Shown piece by piece: positions 17,235-24,709 of a DNA stretch of 64,000 nt; position 1 is the first letter of the stretch; each line of letters starts with the position of its first letter. Made by a program: the position numbers and the translations under genes. Origin of the DNA: Bacillus sp. RO2 (GTDB taxonomy: Bacteria; Bacillota; Bacilli; Bacillales; Bacillaceae_I); the NCBI RefSeq assembly GCF_012911845.1, contig NZ_JAAXCU010000046.1:62001-126000 (forward strand), given 5' to 3'. Under the pieces are notes generated by a model. It made no database searches and was not told the DNA's origin. It saw only the letters and a program-made list of their open reading frames with translations.

Positions 17235-18014
17235 TTATCTAAAGTTTACTTTTACTTCTCCGAGTGTTTGGAATTTGGCTACAAATTCATCACCTTCTCC
17301 TGCGTTTGCTGCCGCTGATAAAGCACCCGACAGAATCACCTCATTGGCTCTCAATCTGATTCCAAATTCGGATAGTTTGTTAGCAAGCCAAGCAACACAA
17401 TAGGCGGGATCTCCTAAAGCCGCTTTACCGATACCCTCATTGATTAATTGTTCATTCTTATAAAACGCCATCTTTTCTTCCTTTAGGTCCAGTTGATGTG
17501 GGGAGATCTTTTTATCACCTAGTACGTACAGGCCTGAAGAAGCATTATCCGCTATTGTGTCACATAGTTTGATTTTCCAATCTGCTACACGACTGTCGAC
17601 AATCTCCAATGCAGCAACTACATATTCTGTAGCATCCAACACATCCTCCACCGTCACATTAGGTCCAGTTAAATCCTTTTTTAAAAAGAATGCTATTTCT
17701 CCCTCCACTTTCGGTTCGAGAAGCTGCCGGCGGGAAATGATCCCATTATTATTCACTTCCATTGATTGAAGGAGATGACCATAGTCGGGTTCGTCCACCC
17801 CAAGTAGCTGCTGCATGGCCAGTGAAGTTAGTCCGATCTTTTTCCCACTGATTGTTTCCCCGTTGCCAAGCTTCACCTGAATGTTATCCAATTGAATGCT
17901 ATAAGCTTCTTCCACAGTTAAACCTGGATTTATATCGGTTAAAGGAGAGACTCCTTTTCTTGATTTTTCTGCGTTCATTAACAGGTCTGAAAGTTTTTTC
18001 ATTTGAATGGTCAA
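17235..18014 (-). CDS. 2-Oxopent-4-enoate hydratase
   Basis: A 259-aa FAH-like family hydratase that adds water to 2-hydroxypenta-2,4-dienoate to give 4-hydroxy-2-oxovalerate. GLTSLAMQQLLGVDEPDYGHLL, LEPKVEGEIAFFLKKDL (metal Glu residues) and IVDSRVADWKIKLCDTIADNASSG are typical of XylJ/MhpD-type hydratases. It is paralogous to the decarboxylase at 14496; the two are distinguished by the GHLLQSM and LEPKVEGE motifs. It sits between the semialdehyde dehydrogenase and acetaldehyde dehydrogenase genes. Confidence 0.88.
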   Translation of the reverse strand: MTIQMKKLSDLLMNAEKSRKGVSPLTDINPGLTVEEAYSIQLDNIQVKLGNGETISGKKIGLTSLAMQQLLGVDEPDYGHLLQSMEVNNNGIISRRQLLEPKVEGEIAFFLKKDLTGPNVTVEDVLDATEYVVAALEIVDSRVADWKIKLCDTIADNASSGLYVLGDKKISPHQLDLKEEKMAFYKNEQLINEGIGKAALGDPAYCVAWLANKLSEFGIRLRANEVILSGALSAAANAGEGDEFVAKFQTLGEVKVNFR

Positions 18015-18036
18015 TTTCAGGAACTCCTTTCTGCCA

Positions 18037-19512
18037 CTATAGTTTTACCGTAACATTCGACAATTCACTGTAAAAATCAAAACTGTGCATGCCGCCTTCC
18101 CTGCCAATTCCGCTTTGCTTCATACCACCGAATGGAGTCCTTAAGTCTCTTAAATACCATGTGTTAATCCAGATGATTCCCGCTTCAATCTCCCTTGCAA
18201 CGCGATGTGCGCGGCGAAGATCATTTGTCCAAATCGTCGCACCTAGCCCATAATGAGTATCATTTGCCTGTTCTAATACCTCATCTTCTGTTTCAAACGG
18301 GATAACGGTGACGACTGGCCCGAAGATTTCTTCTTTAACACATCTTGAATGTCTATCTAGGCCTACGACAATGGTTGGTTCAATGAAAAACCCTTTATCA
18401 ACAGAGTCCGGGCGACCTCCTCCTGTCAAAATGGTCCCGCCTTCTTCTTTAGCAACTTCAATATAGGAGAGAACCCGTTCGTAGTGTTCCCTACTGATTA
18501 CTGCTCCTACTTTGGTAGCAGGATGAAAAGGATCTCCGGTTTGTAGTTCTTGGGTTCTTGCAGTGAACTTTTCAAGAAACGATTCATAGATAGAACTCTC
18601 TACATAAATCCTTGAACCGCAAAGACATACTTCCCCTTGGTTCATGAAACTTGATTTGAGCGTGGTATCAATGACCTCATCCAGGTTGGAGTCTGCAAAA
18701 ATGATATTCGGGTTTTTCCCCCCAAGCTCATAAGATAATTTTTTCAGTGTAGGAGCTGCAGCTTTCATAATGGCTGATCCTGTTTTGGTTTCCCCTGTAA
18801 AAGTTATCGCATCCACACCTGGATGCTCGGTTAATGCAGAACCGGCTGAATCCGCTCCAAAACCATGGACGAGATTTATAACCCCATCCGGTACACCTGC
18901 TTTCTTGCAAATTTCCACCAGTACAGTAGCTGTCATTGGTGACCATTCCGCAGGCTTCATGACCGCAGTATTCCCTGCCGCAAGACATGGAGCCAATTTC
19001 CAAGTCAATAAGAGTAAAGGTAGATTCCAAGGATTGATCATCCCAACGACTCCAACAGGTCTTCTAATAGAATAATGAAGAGCAACATTATCTTGTTGGT
19101 AAGATTCCCCGCCCATAGATGTTAAGAAATCAGCAAAAAAGTAAAAATTATAGGCAGATCTGGTGATGTCCATTTCAAGAGCCAACTCATATGGCTTCCC
19201 TGTATCCATAGACTCCAAGACGGCCAATTCTTCTTTTCTCTCTAATATTCCATCCCCAATTCTCCGTAGTAATTCAGATCGTTCCTTGGTTGTATACTTT
19301 TTCCACGGACCTTTTAACGCTTTTCTTGCTGCACTAACCGCACGATCAATTTCTTCTTTCCCGCCTTCCGTCACTTTTCCAATCACTTCTTCTGTTGCAG
19401 GATTAATATTATCGAAGGTTTTCAAATTAACAGAATCGATGTAATCGCCATTGATAAAATGCCGACAATTTATCGGCTTGATTTTCTCAGGAATAAACTC
19501 TTTAACTTGCAT
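18037..19512 (-). CDS. 2-Aminomuconate 6-semialdehyde dehydrogenase
   Basis: An aldehyde dehydrogenase of 491 aa that oxidises 2-aminomuconic (or 2-hydroxymuconic) 6-semialdehyde with NAD. Visible motifs are the NAD-site NPWNLPLLLLTWKLAPCLAAGN, the general-base Glu in YELGGKNPNIIF and the catalytic Cys in NQGEVCLCGSR, the CLCGSR pattern being characteristic of this subfamily. The ATG at 19512 has GGTGGG about 8 nt upstream; a TTG at 19533 is in frame but lacks a site. It lies between the deaminase and hydratase genes. Its context with ACMS decarboxylase favours the amino-semialdehyde as substrate. Confidence 0.9.
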   Translation of the reverse strand: MQVKEFIPEKIKPINCRHFINGDYIDSVNLKTFDNINPATEEVIGKVTEGGKEEIDRAVSAARKALKGPWKKYTTKERSELLRRIGDGILERKEELAVLESMDTGKPYELALEMDITRSAYNFYFFADFLTSMGGESYQQDNVALHYSIRRPVGVVGMINPWNLPLLLLTWKLAPCLAAGNTAVMKPAEWSPMTATVLVEICKKAGVPDGVINLVHGFGADSAGSALTEHPGVDAITFTGETKTGSAIMKAAAPTLKKLSYELGGKNPNIIFADSNLDEVIDTTLKSSFMNQGEVCLCGSRIYVESSIYESFLEKFTARTQELQTGDPFHPATKVGAVISREHYERVLSYIEVAKEEGGTILTGGGRPDSVDKGFFIEPTIVVGLDRHSRCVKEEIFGPVVTVIPFETEDEVLEQANDTHYGLGATIWTNDLRRAHRVAREIEAGIIWINTWYLRDLRTPFGGMKQSGIGREGGMHSFDFYSELSNVTVKL

Positions 19513-19577
19513 GAGACAACCCACCCTTTCCAAAATGAAGACTCCCTCTCATCCAAGCCAAGAGAGAGAAGGAGTCG

Positions 19578-20039
19578 TTACTCTGTAATTTCAACAATCA
19601 ATTCTATTTCAATGGCCGTATTGTTAGGCAGTTGTGCCATGCCTACTGCAGAACGGGCATGTCTTCCTCGATCACCGAATACCTCAACCAATAAGTCTGA
19701 TGCCCCGTTCATCACCTTAGGCTGATCAGTGAAATCTTCTGTACTATTGACAAAGCCTAGCATTTTAACTACTTTTTTCACCCTGCTTAATTCACCCAGC
19801 TCATGTTTTAACACACTTAACAAATTAAGCATCGACTGGCGGGAAGCAAGATACCCTTCCTCAATCGTAAAATCCCTGCCCAGTTTGCCATGGTATTGAT
19901 CCACCCCTTGGCCAGCGGTGAAGATCAGATTACCTACTTTGACATGACTGACATAATTACCGACTGCCGGACGTACATCTCTTAACTCAAGACCTAATTG
20001 TTTCAGCTTTTCCTCTGGAGTCATCAGCTTCTGTTCCAT
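19578..20039 (-). CDS. RidA-family 2-aminomuconate deaminase
   Basis: A 153-aa protein of the YjgF/RidA fold. The family Arg and neighbouring motif occur in RGRHARSAVGMAQLPNN, followed by IEIELIVEI. In nitrobenzoate/3-hydroxyanthranilate clusters a RidA-like protein (NbaF) hydrolyses 2-aminomuconate to 4-oxalocrotonate and ammonia, which fits the position here exactly. The start at 20039 has AAGGAG 7 nt upstream even though it lies inside the end of the preceding gene (53-bp overlap), an arrangement that suggests translational coupling. Confidence 0.85.
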   Translation of the reverse strand: MEQKLMTPEEKLKQLGLELRDVRPAVGNYVSHVKVGNLIFTAGQGVDQYHGKLGRDFTIEEGYLASRQSMLNLLSVLKHELGELSRVKKVVKMLGFVNSTEDFTDQPKVMNGASDLLVEVFGDRGRHARSAVGMAQLPNNTAIEIELIVEITE

Positions 20040-21036
20040 AGTCGGTCTCCTTTATATTCAAAAATTCCAAAGCATTCTTCCCTAACAACAGCTTTTTGTC
20101 CGATTCAGACAGATCCTCCATTTCATCTACCACTTTTCCTGGTGCAATTTCTCGTAACAGGAAAGGATAATCAGAACCCATAATCACTTTATCGATACCA
20201 AATCGTTCAATCAGATATTTCATGGTAAGCGAATCATAGTTCAATGAGTCGAAATAGAATTTCTTTGCATAATGACTAGGAGGATGTGTCGTAAGCCTGA
20301 GGTGTGGCCATACCTCCCACCCCTTGTCCAAGCGCGGTAAAATATATGGGAAAGAGCCTCCACCATGGGCAAAACAAATTTTTAGATTCGGGAACTTTTC
20401 CAATACCCCACTCCAAATCAAGCTTGCGGCAGCAAGAGCTGTCTCACTTGGCATCCCGATCGTGTACATAAAATTATGTCTTGGGGTACGGTCTTTCGCC
20501 ATCGTTTCCCAAGGGTGTATAAAGAGAGGGACCTTCCACTCTTCAGCCATCTTAAAGAACTCTGTTAAATGCGGGGAATCGAGATTTTCTCCATTTACAT
20601 TTGTTCCGATTTCTATTCCGGCAAGTTTAAGGTCATGCACACACCGATCCATTTCCTGAATAGCAACAACCGTATCTTGAAGAGGTACAGTTCCTAGACC
20701 AATAAATCGGTTAGGATATTCTTTAACCGTATCAGCGATAAAATCATTTTGAAGCTGCGCCATTTCAAGTGCAGCCTCTTTGTCCGCCCAGTAAGAAAAT
20801 GTCACGGGAATTGGGGATAAAACTTGTATGTCCACACCCTCTCTGTCCATGTCCTGAATACGCTTATGCGGACACCAAACTTGATCGGTCACTTCCCGAA
20901 AGACCCTTCCTGCAACCATAATGTTTGCCCCACACGTACAAGTCTGATCTAGCGTCGGCCAGCGGTCTCCGCCATATTTTTCGGCAAAGTCCGGAAACTC
21001 CTTTGGAATGATGTGAGTATGAAAGTCTATTCGCAT
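19987..21036 (-). CDS. 2-Amino-3-carboxymuconate 6-semialdehyde decarboxylase (ACMSD)
   Basis: A 349-aa amidohydrolase-superfamily metal-dependent decarboxylase. It starts with the metal motif MRIDFHTHIIPKEFP (HxH), has FIHPWETMAKDR and CFAHGGGSFPYILPRLDKGW (metal His), and ends the barrel with MGSDYPFLLREI (catalytic Asp). It removes CO2 from the ring-cleavage product of 3-hydroxyanthranilate to give 2-aminomuconic semialdehyde. Its start overlaps the dioxygenase stop by 10 bp, and its C-terminus overlaps the deaminase start by 53 bp. The last 20 or so residues past NALEFLNIKE look non-family and may be an extension created by that overlap. Confidence 0.92.
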   Translation of the reverse strand: MRIDFHTHIIPKEFPDFAEKYGGDRWPTLDQTCTCGANIMVAGRVFREVTDQVWCPHKRIQDMDREGVDIQVLSPIPVTFSYWADKEAALEMAQLQNDFIADTVKEYPNRFIGLGTVPLQDTVVAIQEMDRCVHDLKLAGIEIGTNVNGENLDSPHLTEFFKMAEEWKVPLFIHPWETMAKDRTPRHNFMYTIGMPSETALAAASLIWSGVLEKFPNLKICFAHGGGSFPYILPRLDKGWEVWPHLRLTTHPPSHYAKKFYFDSLNYDSLTMKYLIERFGIDKVIMGSDYPFLLREIAPGKVVDEMEDLSESDKKLLLGKNALEFLNIKETDYGTEADDSRGKAETIRS

Positions 21037-21566
21037 TTCCACACATCTACTTCCTCTGGCATTACATGGCCGCAATGGTCACATGTGCGCAGTTCTTCGC
21101 TTCCGTTAAACTCCTCTATCGCTCCCTTTACCTGAGTCTCAATATTAGTTAATTGAACCGTTACCCGGTGCATTTCCTCATTACAGTTATCACAGAACCA
21201 AACAAAGTCTTCTAGCTCCCCCTTGTCCCGTTTCCTTTCTAAAACAATTCCGTACGTGTCAGCTACACGGTGAGGGGAATGAGGTACGTTGGCCGGAAGC
21301 ATAAACATTTCCCCTTCTTTCACCGTAACCACTTCGCGCTCTCCACTTTCATTGATGCATTCTACATAACAGTCACCTTTTACTTGATAAAAGAACTCGT
21401 CTGAAGGATCAACGTGGAAGTCCCTTCTTCTATTCGGTCCACCAAGAAGCATTGCAATAAATTCAGAATCCTCCCAAAGAACTTTATTATTAACCGGCGG
21501 TTTCAATAGATGCTTATTGTCCTCAATCACTTTCATAATGTTCATAGATCTCGTCTTTAATGCCAT
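21027..21566 (-). CDS. nbaC: 3-Hydroxyanthranilate 3,4-dioxygenase
   Basis: A 179-aa cupin extradiol-type dioxygenase that opens 3-hydroxyanthranilate. Iron ligands are seen in RRDFHVDPSDEFFYQVKGD (His, Glu) and LPANVPHSPHR (His), with the substrate arginines in GGPNRRRDF and SPHR. The C-terminus carries two CxxC pairs (WFCDNCNEE and RTCDHCGHV), the rubredoxin-like metal site of bacterial HAOs. The ATG at 21566 has AGGAGG with 8 nt spacing; a reading from 21602 would overlap the cre site and the IclR stop. It is the first gene after the regulator and preceded by a perfect cre. Confidence 0.95.
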   Translation of the reverse strand: MALKTRSMNIMKVIEDNKHLLKPPVNNKVLWEDSEFIAMLLGGPNRRRDFHVDPSDEFFYQVKGDCYVECINESGEREVVTVKEGEMFMLPANVPHSPHRVADTYGIVLERKRDKGELEDFVWFCDNCNEEMHRVTVQLTNIETQVKGAIEEFNGSEELRTCDHCGHVMPEEVDVWKCE

Positions 21567-21587
21567 AGCTAATTCCTCCTCATTATT

Positions 21588-21601
21588 TGTAAGCGCTATC
21601 A
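21588..21601 (-). promoter_or_regulatory. cre site (CcpA operator) before nbaC
   Basis: TGATAGCGCTTACA on the minus strand matches the cre consensus TGWNANCGNTNWCA at every defined position. It lies 22 bp before the nbaC start and overlaps the IclR stop codon. Confidence 0.75.
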
Positions 21602-22348
21602 AATTGCGCTAATATAACCAAGTTCTTTTGAAATTTGCCTGGATGTCCGTAAAACACTTTGAATGATGGCCTGTTTTTGCTCTCCTTGCATATAAGATAT
21701 CGGTCCAACCATATTGAGAGCCGCTACTGTTTGTCCTGTATAAGAATGAATAGGAGCAGCAATTCCGTATAACCCCAATTCATTTTCATTATTGCTGATG
21801 GCGTACCCTTGTTCTCTTATTTCTTCCAATTCTCTTTTTAACTTTTTCACACAAGTGATGGTATTTGGCGCTCTTTGCAACAGGCCTTTAGAAATAGTAG
21901 GTTGGATGAATGATGGATTGAAAGACAATAAAATCTTTCCTGTACTTGTACAATAAGCAGGCTTGCGGGCACCGACAAAAGTCGGAACAGGTACTGAATT
22001 TTTGGCAGAAACCTTCAGGACAAAACGTACCTCTCCAGCATCAAACATACCGATATGGACGGTACCGTTGTACTGGCGGACCAAGTCCTCCACAATCGGA
22101 ATGGCTTCACTGTATATGTCCTGCTGATACATGACATGATTACTCCACTCAAGCAATTTCCAGCCAAGCCGATATTTCTTTCTGCTGTCCTGTATCAAAA
22201 TTCCTTCATGGCATAACGTACTGACAATATGATGGACCGTACTTACATTCATCCCTAACTTCTCCGCAATTTCCCGGTTACCCAAAACTGGCTCATTCCC
22301 TGTAAAACAGTCCAGAATCTTCGCTACTTTCAGCACAGAGGATATCAT
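21599..22348 (-). CDS. IclR-family transcriptional regulator of the aromatic cluster
   Basis: A 249-aa protein with an N-terminal winged helix (VLKVAKILDCFTGNEPVLGNREIAEKLGMNVSTVHHIVSTL, residues about 5-45) and a C-terminal effector-binding domain (KPAYCTSTGKILLSF, LGLYGIAAPIHSYTGQTVAALNMVGP). It sits between the monooxygenase and the dioxygenase genes on the same strand. A long inverted repeat lies just upstream, so autoregulation is likely. The effector is probably a pathway aromatic such as anthranilate or 3-hydroxyanthranilate (inference). Whether it activates or represses cannot be told. Confidence 0.92.
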   Translation of the reverse strand: MISSVLKVAKILDCFTGNEPVLGNREIAEKLGMNVSTVHHIVSTLCHEGILIQDSRKKYRLGWKLLEWSNHVMYQQDIYSEAIPIVEDLVRQYNGTVHIGMFDAGEVRFVLKVSAKNSVPVPTFVGARKPAYCTSTGKILLSFNPSFIQPTISKGLLQRAPNTITCVKKLKRELEEIREQGYAISNNENELGLYGIAAPIHSYTGQTVAALNMVGPISYMQGEQKQAIIQSVLRTSRQISKELGYISAI

Positions 22349-22381
22349 GTCTTCGCCCCTTTTTCATCAAAGTTCTACAAT

Positions 22382-22414
22382 AAATATCAGAATATAACTA
22401 ATATTCTAATATTT
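22382..22414. promoter_or_regulatory. Long inverted repeat, candidate IclR-family operator
   Basis: Two arms of 14 bp (AAATATNAGAATAT and ATATTCTNATATTT) match apart from the central N and are separated by AACTA. They lie 34 bp upstream of the IclR start, between it and the monooxygenase stop. An operator for the adjacent regulator is the natural reading; a terminator is unlikely because the arms are AT-rich and no T run follows. Confidence 0.6.
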
Positions 22415-22441
22415 ATACAAAGAACGCCATTTCCCTTTATT

Positions 22442-23917
22442 TCAGATGAGATTTTTTTCTGGTTTAGTAGTATCCTTCAGAGCTTGTTCAGCCATATCGA
22501 ATTTACTCTTACGTTTGTATTGATTGTAAAAAATTGCTCTTTTTCTGATTGGATCCCCGGTATAATAGCGTTCGTATTGCAATAAGCGTTGGCCGAAAGC
22601 TTCTCCGCAAAGGTCCCATGCCAGCTTAAATATGCGAACACGTTCTTCTGCCGACACTCCTTCTCGTCCTCCAAAATACTTGTCCAAATCTGGGCGTAAT
22701 TCTGTATTTTCGAAGTCGGCACCTGTAGGAGACATCAGCAAACCACCGGCTCCAATAATTTGCATCACTTCAATTGCCCGTGGGTACATTTTCGGTAGCA
22801 GACCTCTGATGGTTTCAAGAGGTGCCGGTGCCGGACGATATTCTCCATCCTTTGTCACTTCATACTCATATTCGGATACACGCAATAGTGCTCGAATTGT
22901 TTCTACCGCTTGAACAAGCTCACCAAGATCATTTTGCACATTCAAAAATCCATCTACTCCAATGGAATCCGCTACTTTACACGCGACTTCCGTTGCAAAA
23001 GCTAGTTTCACATACCCTCTGACCCCTGACTGATGCGCAGGCTGCTGAGCAATTCCTGTCATTGGATATAAGGAATTGGCCGCTTCCACATTGTTATACA
23101 TGAATACTCTGTCCCACGGCACCGAAACATCGTCAAACGCAAGTATAGCATCCATTTCTTCGTACCTAGAAGCCAACGGATGATCAAATACAGATCGTTT
23201 TCCATCCTGCATCGGCTCACGGCAAATAATCCGTAATCCTGGTGTATCAATAGGAATGGCAAATGCAAGTGCATATCTCTCATCACCCGGTTGGAAGCCT
23301 GGGAAAGAGTAGATAATCACTTCATCTGTGATAGGAGCTAATGTTGCCAACATTTTGGCACCTCTAACAACTAATCCATCCTTCGTTTCCTTTACCGTCC
23401 CTAAATGGGTAAACAAATCCTTTTGTTCATAGGAAGCTTTACTTCGGTCATTTTGCGGATTAATGATTGCATGTGTTAAAAATAAATCATTATCCCTGAT
23501 ATGACGGTAATAGTTTCGTATATTTACGGACCAATCCGGATTGTATTTATCCAAAAACCAGGAGTTGCTTGCCATCGAGGTGACCACTACATTCAAGAAA
23601 TCCGGAGTTCTTCCCATCAGTCCGAATGTTGCACGTGCATAAGCCTCAAACAACCTGCTGCGGGCCATAAGATCTTCATGGGACCTAGGTACAAGAAACG
23701 CGTTATTCACCCGTTCTCCTGTTTCTTTACACACATGCGTTATCTTATCCTGATACTCGGGATCAAACTGCATGTCATAAAGTTTGGCAATTTTATGAAT
23801 TGGCTGCTTGAACACATCTTCGTTATATAAATCCTCAACTTTCCTACCACCAAGCCAGACTTCAGGCTTTCTTGCTCTTAAAGAGTTAATGTATTGCTCC
23901 CCTGTCCTGATTCCCAT
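22442..23917 (-). CDS. HpaB-type FADH2-dependent monooxygenase, probable anthranilate 3-monooxygenase
   Basis: A 491-aa oxygenase component of the 4-hydroxyphenylacetate 3-monooxygenase family (acyl-CoA dehydrogenase fold). Typical segments include [51 protein letters not shown] and the C-terminal [14 protein letters not shown]. Its position with a complete 3-hydroxyanthranilate route suggests it hydroxylates anthranilate at C3, as reported for an HpaB-like anthranilate hydroxylase in Geobacillus thermodenitrificans. Such enzymes need a separate flavin reductase, which is not present in this window. The ATG at 23917 has a GGGGG site; upstream ATGs do not. A perfect cre lies between promoter and start. 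Confidence 0.85.
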   Translation of the reverse strand: MGIRTGEQYINSLRARKPEVWLGGRKVEDLYNEDVFKQPIHKIAKLYDMQFDPEYQDKITHVCKETGERVNNAFLVPRSHEDLMARSRLFEAYARATFGLMGRTPDFLNVVVTSMASNSWFLDKYNPDWSVNIRNYYRHIRDNDLFLTHAIINPQNDRSKASYEQKDLFTHLGTVKETKDGLVVRGAKMLATLAPITDEVIIYSFPGFQPGDERYALAFAIPIDTPGLRIICREPMQDGKRSVFDHPLASRYEEMDAILAFDDVSVPWDRVFMYNNVEAANSLYPMTGIAQQPAHQSGVRGYVKLAFATEVACKVADSIGVDGFLNVQNDLGELVQAVETIRALLRVSEYEYEVTKDGEYRPAPAPLETIRGLLPKMYPRAIEVMQIIGAGGLLMSPTGADFENTELRPDLDKYFGGREGVSAEERVRIFKLAWDLCGEAFGQRLLQYERYYTGDPIRKRAIFYNQYKRKSKFDMAEQALKDTTKPEKNLI

Positions 23918-23934
23918 TCCAATTCCCCCTTTAT

Positions 23935-23948
23935 TGAAATCGCTTTCA
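23935..23948 (-). promoter_or_regulatory. cre site (CcpA operator) before the monooxygenase
   Basis: TGAAATCGCTTTCA on the plus strand is a perfect match to TGWNANCGNTNWCA. It lies 17 bp before the start codon and downstream of the promoter, the roadblock position for catabolite repression. Confidence 0.8.
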
Positions 23949-24009
23949 TTTTGTTGCATTTTGTCTCCAAGAATATGTAGTGTCACCTCCATGCAAACTC
24001 TCTTCCTAA

Positions 24010-24038
24010 ACTATAGGATGAAAAATTTATCAAAACAA
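24010..24038 (-). promoter_or_regulatory. Putative SigA promoter of the aromatic cluster
   Basis: Minus strand: TTGTTT (24033-24038), a 17-bp spacer and TATAGT (24010-24015), about 90 bp before the monooxygenase start. Moderate matches only. Confidence 0.5.
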
Positions 24039-24067
24039 TTAGAAAATTTCAAATAGTGAAATCTCAA

Positions 24068-24104
24068 TAAAAAAAGCCAGTTCTTTTTGTTAAAAAAGAA
24101 CTGA
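24068..24104 (-). terminator. Terminator of the L,D-transpeptidase gene
   Basis: A 10-bp stem AGTTCTTTTT/AAAAAGAACT followed on the minus strand by GGCTTTTTTTATTG. It separates the backbone gene from the aromatic cluster. Confidence 0.8.
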
Positions 24105-24145
24105 CTCTTATATAATAATTAAAAAGTAGAGGAACTACCTATTGG

Positions 24146-24652
24146 TCACCTCAATACACCCTTATTTTTCCCAAGTTCCTCAAAAGATTTCCCTGTTTTC
24201 ACTATCCAAATTTTCGTACCTACAGGCACCCTGTCAAACAAAGCTTCCACATTTTTATTTTCCAACCGAATACACCCTTGTGTTACATAGCCTCCGATGG
24301 AGTACGGATTGTTCGTTCCATGTACTCCATACGTCCTGCCGTCGGTATCTTCTGCGTCAAATCCAATCCATCTAGTGCCAAGGGGATTCTTTGGATCGCC
24401 TCCAGCAATGTCTTTTTTGCGATAGTATGGATTAATAGCTTTTACAGTGACAGTAAACTCACCCTCAGGTGTAAGTTCTTTCGATTTACCTGTGGCTACT
24501 GTATGAACTTCTTTCAATTCTTCACCTTGAAAGTATGCAAGCTGATTGGTCTGTTTATTTACAATAATATATGGATCACCTGGAAGAGGATTTGGTCCAA
24601 GCGGCCAGAGTGGTGAGGTCACCAGTGCGAAAATTAATGAAAAAATGAACAT
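24146..24652 (-). CDS. yqjB: L,D-transpeptidase (YkuD domain), YqjB-like
   Basis: A 168-aa secreted peptidoglycan cross-linking enzyme. The N-terminal hydrophobic stretch (FIFSLIFALVTSPLWPLG) is a signal peptide or anchor. The YkuD catalytic domain follows with YIIVNKQTNQLAYFQGEEL, GRTYGVHGTNNPYSIGG (catalytic His) and VTQGCIRLENKNVEALF (catalytic Cys in the GCIRL motif). It forms 3-3 cross-links in cell wall or spore peptidoglycan in known relatives. Position next to yqjA agrees with B. subtilis yqjB. It lies just beyond the terminator that begins the aromatic insertion. Confidence 0.88.
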   Translation of the reverse strand: MFIFSLIFALVTSPLWPLGPNPLPGDPYIIVNKQTNQLAYFQGEELKEVHTVATGKSKELTPEGEFTVTVKAINPYYRKKDIAGGDPKNPLGTRWIGFDAEDTDGRTYGVHGTNNPYSIGGYVTQGCIRLENKNVEALFDRVPVGTKIWIVKTGKSFEELGKNKGVLR

Positions 24653-24709
24653 CTTCCATCCTCCTGCCTTTTAGGTATAGTGTGGTTGAAAGATGTCCAT
24701 TCCATTCGC

